Shown here in pieces: positions 29,033 to 33,214 of a DNA stretch of 33,214 bases. Source of the stretch: Oscillospiraceae bacterium (GTDB taxonomy: Bacteria; Bacillota; Clostridia; Oscillospirales; Ruminococcaceae); contig JAGAPB010000035.1 in the NCBI GenBank assembly GCA_017847995.1, positions 1-33,214 of the forward strand. The letters are read 5' to 3'. The notes under the pieces are model-generated. The model was not told the origin of the DNA, did not search any database, and worked only from the letters and a program-made list of their open reading frames with translations. How positions within the stretch are numbered: the stretch's first letter is position 1; each line of letters starts with the position of its first letter. The position numbers and the translations under genes are program-made.

Positions 29033-30160
29033 ATGATCAGTGAGAAAAAACTGGGCTTTGGCATGATGCGCCTGCCCCTGTTGGACCCCAACAAGCCCAG
29101 CAGCATCGACCTGGAACAGACCAAGCAGATGGTGGATGCCTTTTTGGAACAGGGCTTCACCTATTTTGACACCGCCTGGATGTACCATTCCTTCCAAAGT
29201 GAAAAGGCCGCCAAAGAGGCTTTGGTGGAACGCCATCCCCGCGAAAGCTATACCCTGGCCACCAAGCTCCATGCGGGTTATCTGCAAAGCAAGGAGGACC
29301 GGGACAGGATTTTTGAGGAACAGCGGAAAAAGTGCGGTGTGGAGTACTTTGACTATTATCTGCTCCACGACATCGGCATGGACCACTACAAGATCTATAC
29401 CGATCTGGACTGTTTCACCTGGCTGCAGGAAAAGAAACAGCAGGGTCTGGTGAAGAACATCGGCTTTTCTTACCACGACAACGCCGAACTGCTGGACAAG
29501 GTGCTGACCGAACACCCCGAGATGGACTTTGTGCAGCTGCAGATCAACTATCTGGACTGGGAAAGCCCGGCCATTCAGTCCCGCCTGTGCTACGAGGTGG
29601 CCACAAAACACAAGGTCCCCGTCATCGTTATGGAGCCGGTGAAGGGCGGCGCCCTGGCCAATGTGCCCCAGGAGGTGGCCGAACTGTTCCAGGCCCGTCA
29701 CCCCGACTGGAGCGTGCCCTCCTGGGCCATCCGCTTTGCTGCCGGGCTGGAAAATGTGGCGGTGGTGCTCAGCGGCATGAGCGACATGCAGCAATTGATG
29801 GACAACACCGGATATATGGCCGATTTTGAGCCTTTGGGCAAGGAAGAGATCGCCCTGGTGGAACAGGCGGTGGACAAGATCAAGGCCGATATTGCCATCC
29901 CCTGCACCGGCTGCGGTTACTGCCTGGATGGCTGCCCCATGAACATCCCCATTCCCCGCTATTTTACCCTTTACAACGATTATCAGAAGCGGCCTGTCAA
30001 AAAAAAGTGGACCCTGGAAGTGGGCTACTACGAACGGCTTACCATGACCTTCGGCAAGGCCAGCGACTGCATCGGCTGCGGAAACTGCGAGGGCGTTTGC
30101 CCCCAGCATCTGAACATCATCGAAAACCTGAAGGAAATTGCCGGGCGCTTTGAAGAATGA
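29033..30160 (+). CDS. Aldo/keto reductase with C-terminal 4Fe-4S domain
   Basis: A 375-residue enzyme. The AKR barrel (about 5-280) has FDTAWMYHSF near residue 44 (aspartate and tyrosine), LATKLHAGY near 78 (lysine) and YYLLHDIGM near 110 (histidine), the complete catalytic tetrad. The C-terminal part has two cysteine clusters, CTGCGYCLDGCP near 291 and CIGCGNCEGVCP near 346, as in ferredoxin-type 4Fe-4S proteins. Such fused proteins are common in anaerobic Clostridia and probably exchange electrons with ferredoxin; the carbonyl substrate is unknown. The ATG at 29033 has GGAGG upstream. It is the first gene of a four-gene operon; the next starts 18 nt after its stop. Confidence 0.93.
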   Translation: MISEKKLGFGMMRLPLLDPNKPSSIDLEQTKQMVDAFLEQGFTYFDTAWMYHSFQSEKAAKEALVERHPRESYTLATKLHAGYLQSKEDRDRIFEEQRKKCGVEYFDYYLLHDIGMDHYKIYTDLDCFTWLQEKKQQGLVKNIGFSYHDNAELLDKVLTEHPEMDFVQLQINYLDWESPAIQSRLCYEVATKHKVPVIVMEPVKGGALANVPQEVAELFQARHPDWSVPSWAIRFAAGLENVAVVLSGMSDMQQLMDNTGYMADFEPLGKEEIALVEQAVDKIKADIAIPCTGCGYCLDGCPMNIPIPRYFTLYNDYQKRPVKKKWTLEVGYYERLTMTFGKASDCIGCGNCEGVCPQHLNIIENLKEIAGRFEE

Positions 30161-30178
30161 CCCAAAGGAGGGAAAATC

Positions 30179-30748
30179 ATGGAACAGGTAAAAATGAAAA
30201 GAGCGGGAGTTGTTCCCCGTCTAAGCATAAAAGCACAAACCCTGGCGGCCCTGGCTGCCGCCGGGATGGCGGTGGCCCTGCCCCAACTGGTGCATGCCCT
30301 GGGGGCGTTTGCCGGGCTGGGCACCGGTTTGGGCGAGCTGCTGCTGCCCATGCATCTGCCGGTGATGCTGGCCGGGTTTGTGGCCGGGCCCTGGGCCGGT
30401 GCGGCTGCGGGTCTTTTGGCCCCCATGGTCAGCCATCTGCTTTCCGGCATGCCTTTGGCGGCAATGCTGCCCTTTATGGTCATAGAACTGACCGTTTACG
30501 GCATGGCTGCCGGGCTGCTGAAACCTTCCGCCCTGCCCATGTTCGGCAAGGTGGTTTTGGTCCAATTTGCGGGCCGGGCCGTGCGCGCCGTGGCCATCCT
30601 GCTCGGGTTTTATCTGCTGCAAAGCAAGGTCGCTCCGGCAGTCATCTGGACCAGCATTGCCGCCGGGTGGGCAGGCATCCTGCTGCAGTGGGCGCTGCTG
30701 CCCCTGCTGATCAAATGGACCGAAAGGCGGATACCCCATGAAGGCTGA
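30179..30748 (+). CDS. ECF transporter S component-like membrane protein
   Basis: A 189-residue membrane protein with about six hydrophobic segments. The stretch MHLPVMLAGFVAGPWAGAAAGLLAP near residue 60, followed by VSHLLSGMP, is the arrangement common in vitamin-type S components of energy-coupling-factor transporters. S components bind a vitamin or similar compound and share an ATPase/T-component module often encoded elsewhere; no module gene lies in the window. AAAGGAGGG precedes the ATG. Its end overlaps the DUF1893 gene by 11 nt. The ligand cannot be inferred from the sequence. Confidence 0.78.
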   Translation: MEQVKMKRAGVVPRLSIKAQTLAALAAAGMAVALPQLVHALGAFAGLGTGLGELLLPMHLPVMLAGFVAGPWAGAAAGLLAPMVSHLLSGMPLAAMLPFMVIELTVYGMAAGLLKPSALPMFGKVVLVQFAGRAVRAVAILLGFYLLQSKVAPAVIWTSIAAGWAGILLQWALLPLLIKWTERRIPHEG

Positions 30749-31184
30749 CCTGCAAAAAGCCAAAGATCTGCTGCAAACCGGAAGCTGCACCTGCGTGCTC
30801 TGCAAGGAGGAAGAAACCCACAGCAGCACACAGCGTGGGGTCAGGCCCCTGCTGGACTGGCTGGAGCAAAGCCCCGACTGGCAGGGCTATTGCGCCGCCG
30901 ACAAGGTGGTGGGCCGCGCCGCCGCCTTTCTCTATCTGCTGATGGGGGTCCAACAGCTCTACGCCGGGGTAATAAGCCAGCACGCCCTGCGGCTGCTGGA
31001 GCAGCACCACATCGGGTGCGAGTACGGCCGGCTTGTGCCCGCCATCCGCAACCGCGCGGGGGACGGCTTCTGCCCCATGGAAAGCGCTGTGCGAAACATT
31101 GACGACCCGGCCGAAGCAGTGTTGGCCATCAAACAAACCCTGGAAACATTGCAGGAACAGAAAAAGAGGGAAGGAGATGCTTAG
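30738..31184 (+). CDS. DUF1893 domain protein
   Basis: A 148-residue cytosolic protein. It shows the DUF1893 hallmarks: GVRPLLDWLEQ near residue 35, ADKVVGRAAAFLYLLMGV near 54 and IRNRAGDGFCPMESAV near 103. The family is thought to have a cytidine-deaminase-like fold, but biochemical function is unknown to me. The gene overlaps the S-component gene by 11 nt and the next small gene by 8 nt, so the three are tightly coupled. A link between DUF1893 and the transported ligand is a reasonable inference. Confidence 0.87.
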   Translation: MKADLQKAKDLLQTGSCTCVLCKEEETHSSTQRGVRPLLDWLEQSPDWQGYCAADKVVGRAAAFLYLLMGVQQLYAGVISQHALRLLEQHHIGCEYGRLVPAIRNRAGDGFCPMESAVRNIDDPAEAVLAIKQTLETLQEQKKREGDA

Positions 31185-31437
31185 CGTGCAGGAAACGATG
31201 GGTACTGTTGTTTCGGTTGCCAAACAATGGTGGCTGAAGGTGAATACCAAGCCGATAAGACTGCATGGTTTGGACGGAGCCGTTTTCCCCCATGTGATCA
31301 AGGTGAAGTATACCGTGGACGGGATCGGCTATACAAAAAGAAAATGGATCGGAGCCGGCAAACCTGTTCCTCCCGTGGGCAGTTCGGTAAAGGTGATTTA
31401 TCACGAGGACAAGCCCCAAAAGGCAAGGGTACAGTGA
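31177..31437 (+). CDS. Small protein of unknown function with a WW/IKVKYTVDG core
   Basis: An 86-residue protein without TM segment or signal peptide. It has the core VAKQWWLKVNTKP, then IKVKYTVDGIGYTKRKWIGAG and PPVGSSVKVIYHEDKP, reading as a small beta-rich domain. I recall similar short proteins in Clostridia, sometimes labelled as transport proteins without support, but cannot name the family. The ATG at 31177 overlaps the DUF1893 end; GTG 31186 and ATG 31198 are alternatives. GC is about 51% by hand count, lower than the upstream genes. A terminator follows. Confidence 0.7.
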   Translation: MLSVQETMGTVVSVAKQWWLKVNTKPIRLHGLDGAVFPHVIKVKYTVDGIGYTKRKWIGAGKPVPPVGSSVKVIYHEDKPQKARVQ

Positions 31438-31456
31438 TTTTATAAAATGGCAAAAG

Positions 31457-31486
31457 AAACGCCCCCATTGGTATGGGGGCGTTTTT
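31457..31486. terminator. Bidirectional terminator between the AKR operon and pyrE
   Basis: AAACGCCCCCAT (31457-31468) pairs with ATGGGGGCGTTT (31473-31484), loop TGGT, followed by TT. The minus strand reads GTTTCTTTTG after the stem and so also serves pyrE. Confidence 0.9.
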
Positions 31487-31525
31487 ATATCGCGGGTTGT
31501 TTGGGCTTCCAATTTGGTTTTATCT

Positions 31526-32203
31526 TCAGGCCTTTACGCCGTACTGTTCGTAATAGGCGTCGATGGAGGCCTTCATGGCATCATCGATGAGCACACGGCC
31601 GTTGCGGGGCTGGTTGTACAGGTACTGCACAACCTCTTCCATGCTGACAATGGCGTTGGCGGGGAAGCCGTATACTTCCTGAATTTCCTGCAATGCGCTC
31701 TTGTCGCCCTTGCCGCGTTCGCAGCGGTTCAGCGAAACGATCAGCCCCTTGATCTCCACATTGGCCTGAGCCTTGATGATGGGGAAGGTTTCTTCAATGG
31801 ATTTGCCGGAGGTGGTAACGTCTTCGATGATCACAACGCGGTCGCCGTCCTTCAGCTTGCTGCCCAGCAGGATGCCGGTGTCGCCGTGGTCCTTCACTTC
31901 CTTGCGGTTGGAACAGTAGCGGATGTCCTTGCCGTACAGCTCGTTGATGGCCATGGTGGTGGCTACGCTGAGGGGGATGCCCTTGTAGGCAGGCCCAAAC
32001 AGCACGTCAAAATCCAGACCATAGTTGTCGTGGATGGCCTTGGCGTAATATTCACCCAGCTTGCGCAGCTGGGTGCCGGTGACATAGGCGCCTGCATTCA
32101 TAAAGAAGGGGGACTTTCTGCCGCTTTTCAGGGTGAATTCGCCAAACTTGAGAACGTCGCTTTCGATCATAAAATCAATGAATTCCTGCTTGTACTGTTC
32201 CAT
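31526..32203 (-). CDS. pyrE: Orotate phosphoribosyltransferase
   Basis: A 225-residue enzyme of pyrimidine synthesis that joins orotate to PRPP, giving OMP. The PRPP-binding motif VVIIEDVTTSGKSIEE lies near residue 119, and FGPAYKGIPLSVAT near 68 forms the pyrophosphate loop; FTLKSGRKSPFFMN near 23 is the usual N-terminal hood. AGGAGGT precedes the ATG at 32203. It is separated from other pyr genes in this window, with its own promoter, and no PyrR-type attenuator was seen in its leader. Confidence 0.96.
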   Translation of the reverse strand: MEQYKQEFIDFMIESDVLKFGEFTLKSGRKSPFFMNAGAYVTGTQLRKLGEYYAKAIHDNYGLDFDVLFGPAYKGIPLSVATTMAINELYGKDIRYCSNRKEVKDHGDTGILLGSKLKDGDRVVIIEDVTTSGKSIEETFPIIKAQANVEIKGLIVSLNRCERGKGDKSALQEIQEVYGFPANAIVSMEEVVQYLYNQPRNGRVLIDDAMKASIDAYYEQYGVKA

Positions 32204-32247
32204 TCTATCAAAACCTCCTGAATCGATGTCAAAATTCTTTGGAAATC

Positions 32248-32256
32248 ATTATAGCA
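32248..32256 (-). promoter_or_regulatory. pyrE promoter, extended -10
   Basis: On the minus strand TGCTATAAT (TATAAT at 32253-32248) is a clear extended -10; no good -35 is present at 17 nt. The leader to the pyrE ATG would be about 35-40 nt. Confidence 0.6.
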
Positions 32257-32290
32257 TACAAACCCATGAAAGGGAACAAAGCGTTTTGCA

Positions 32291-32329
32291 AAAACAAAAC
32301 CGCCCCCTGACCAAGGTCAGAAGGCGGTT
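32291..32329 (-). terminator. Intrinsic terminator after nrdG
   Basis: AACCGCCCCCTGACC (32298-32312) pairs with GGTCAGAAGGCGGTT (32315-32329), including two G-T pairs. On the minus strand TTTTGTTTT follows. It separates nrdG from pyrE. Confidence 0.9.
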
Positions 32330-32338
32330 CTTTTGTTG

Positions 32339-32860
32339 TCAGTTGTCCCACAGCACCGGATGCCCGGCCTGCAGGCTGGCGGGCAGGTCCAGCAGACGCT
32401 GGTTTTCCGACCCGCGGAAACGCAGGGAAATGTTCTTCTGTGCCAGAATAAACCTGCCGTCCACCAGCACATCGATGAGGGAAAGCAGTTGGTCGGTGGC
32501 TGCGCACCGCTTGGCAATGCCCTCGGTCAGCAGTTCCTCCAGCGTAAAGCCGGTGAAGGCCCAAACGGTCTTGTTGGGGTATTGTTCCCGCACCCGCCGC
32601 ACAAAGGGCAGCAGGGCCTGCTGGTTTTGGGGTTCAAAGGGTTCGCCCCCCAGCAGGGTCAGGCCGCTAATATAGTCAGGGGCCAGCAGCCGCAGGAGTT
32701 CCTCTTCGGTTTGGGCGGTAAAGGGCCGGCCGTATTCAAAATCCCAGGTCTGGGGTTGAAAGCAGCCCTGGCACCGGTTGGTGCAGCCCGAAACGAAAAG
32801 GGTGACGCGCACCCCTTCGCCGTTGGCAATATCACAGTTTTTGATCTCGCCGTAATTCAT
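32339..32860 (-). CDS. nrdG: Anaerobic ribonucleotide reductase activating enzyme
   Basis: A 173-residue radical-SAM enzyme that makes the glycyl radical on NrdD. The cluster motif CTNRCQGC is at residues 26-33 (CxxxCxxC), followed by TLLGGEPFEPQN near 68, a SAM-binding segment. Length is normal for NrdG. The ATG overlaps the nrdD stop (TAATG), so the two are translationally coupled. Confidence 0.95.
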   Translation of the reverse strand: MNYGEIKNCDIANGEGVRVTLFVSGCTNRCQGCFQPQTWDFEYGRPFTAQTEEELLRLLAPDYISGLTLLGGEPFEPQNQQALLPFVRRVREQYPNKTVWAFTGFTLEELLTEGIAKRCAATDQLLSLIDVLVDGRFILAQKNISLRFRGSENQRLLDLPASLQAGHPVLWDN

Positions 32861-33214
32861 TACAGATGCAGCACTCTTTCCTTAATTTCCTGGGTACGGC
32901 CCTGGTTCCAATACTGGGTGCCGATGTAACCGCAGGTGCGGCGGGCAACGTTCATCTTATCCTGGTCGGTGTTGCCGCAGTTGGGGCAGCGCCAAACCAG
33001 TTTGCCGTCCTCTTCCACAATTTCAATTTCACCGTCAAAGCCGCATTCCTGGCAATAGTCGCTCTTGGTGTTCAGCTCGGCATAGATGATGTTGTCGTAG
33101 ATGAACTTCATCACCTGCAGCACGGCGGGGATGTTCTGCTGCATGTTGGGTACTTCCACATAGCTGATGGCACCGCCGGGGCTGAGGTGCTGGAACTGGG
33201 CCTCAAACCGCAGC
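32860..33214 (-). CDS. nrdD: Anaerobic ribonucleoside-triphosphate reductase, C-terminal end (cut by window)
   Basis: The last 117 or so residues of NrdD, the oxygen-sensitive reductase that makes dNTPs. The frame remains open to the window end; the first visible residues include HLSPGGAISYVE. A zinc site is visible as two pairs, CQEC and CPNC, and the glycyl-radical loop is RRTCGYIG, about 25 residues before the end (ERVLHL). The internal ATG at 33159 is not the start. It is joined to nrdG by a 1-nt overlap. Confidence 0.95.
   Translation of the reverse strand, partial: LRFEAQFQHLSPGGAISYVEVPNMQQNIPAVLQVMKFIYDNIIYAELNTKSDYCQECGFDGEIEIVEEDGKLVWRCPNCGNTDQDKMNVARRTCGYIGTQYWNQGRTQEIKERVLHL

Noticed and set aside
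32204-32290. PyrR-type attenuator or other pyrimidine-responsive leader before pyrE
   Set aside because: The predicted leader is only about 40 nt and holds no terminator/antiterminator pair.
1-33214. CRISPR arrays, tRNA or rRNA genes, toxin-antitoxin pairs, prophage or defence genes
   Set aside because: No regularly spaced repeats, clover-leaf sequences or recognisable gene families of these kinds were found in reading both strands.

Overview
The window looks like chromosome from a moderately high-GC Clostridia, most likely an Oscillospiraceae/Ruminococcaceae-type gut anaerobe. The evidence is the nrnA-truB-ribF-rpsO-pnp order, anaerobic ribonucleotide reductase (nrdD-nrdG), a SpoIID-type sporulation transglycosylase, an aldo/keto reductase with ferredoxin-like clusters, Gram-positive lipoprotein and PRD-regulator architecture, strong AGGAGG ribosome sites and extended -10 promoters. 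The taxon is an inference. I see no rRNA, tRNA, CRISPR array, transposase or prophage gene.

Layout. (1) Positions 1-5616, + strand: a housekeeping RNA/translation block with nrnA (5' end cut by the window), truB, ribF, then rpsO and pnp. rpsO has its own promoter, and pnp has a long leader hairpin. (2) 5639-14324: a carbohydrate region. A minus-strand PRD/IIB/IIA regulator and a small IIB gene face away from a + strand set: galactitol-type IIC, a second IIB, an SMP-30-like lactonase, a low-GC cysteine-rich KTR protein whose 3' end is a terminator hairpin, an iron-type alcohol dehydrogenase and an FGGY kinase. (3) 14492-18946: a four-gene Gld-like ABC operon (ATPase, permease, GldG-like, DUF4340). 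(4) 19016-23876: a complete ribose/galactose-type ABC importer (lipoprotein, double ATPase, two permeases). A large palindromic repeat lies between the first two genes. (5) 24103-26491, minus strand: an unrecognised eight-TM protein and a citrate synthase, both apparently with TTG starts. (6) 26631-31437: SpoIID-like protein, an Eis-like N-acetyltransferase (minus), then a compact operon of aldo/keto reductase, ECF S-component-like membrane protein, DUF1893 protein and an 86-residue protein of unknown function. (7) 31526-33214, minus: pyrE, nrdG and the 3' end of nrdD.

How they fit together. Two carbohydrate uptake routes (PTS and ABC) stand close together, with oxidation and kinase enzymes between them. 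The PTS has two IIB genes and no free IIA; the only IIA domain is fused to the regulator. No gene here fixes the sugar. Nothing in the window is a clear new defence or mobile system. The most unusual structures are the KTR gene that overlaps its own terminator, the pnp leader hairpin, the palindromic element inside the ABC operon, the regulator whose first PRD seems to lack its histidines, and the AKR/ECF-S/DUF1893/small-protein operon.
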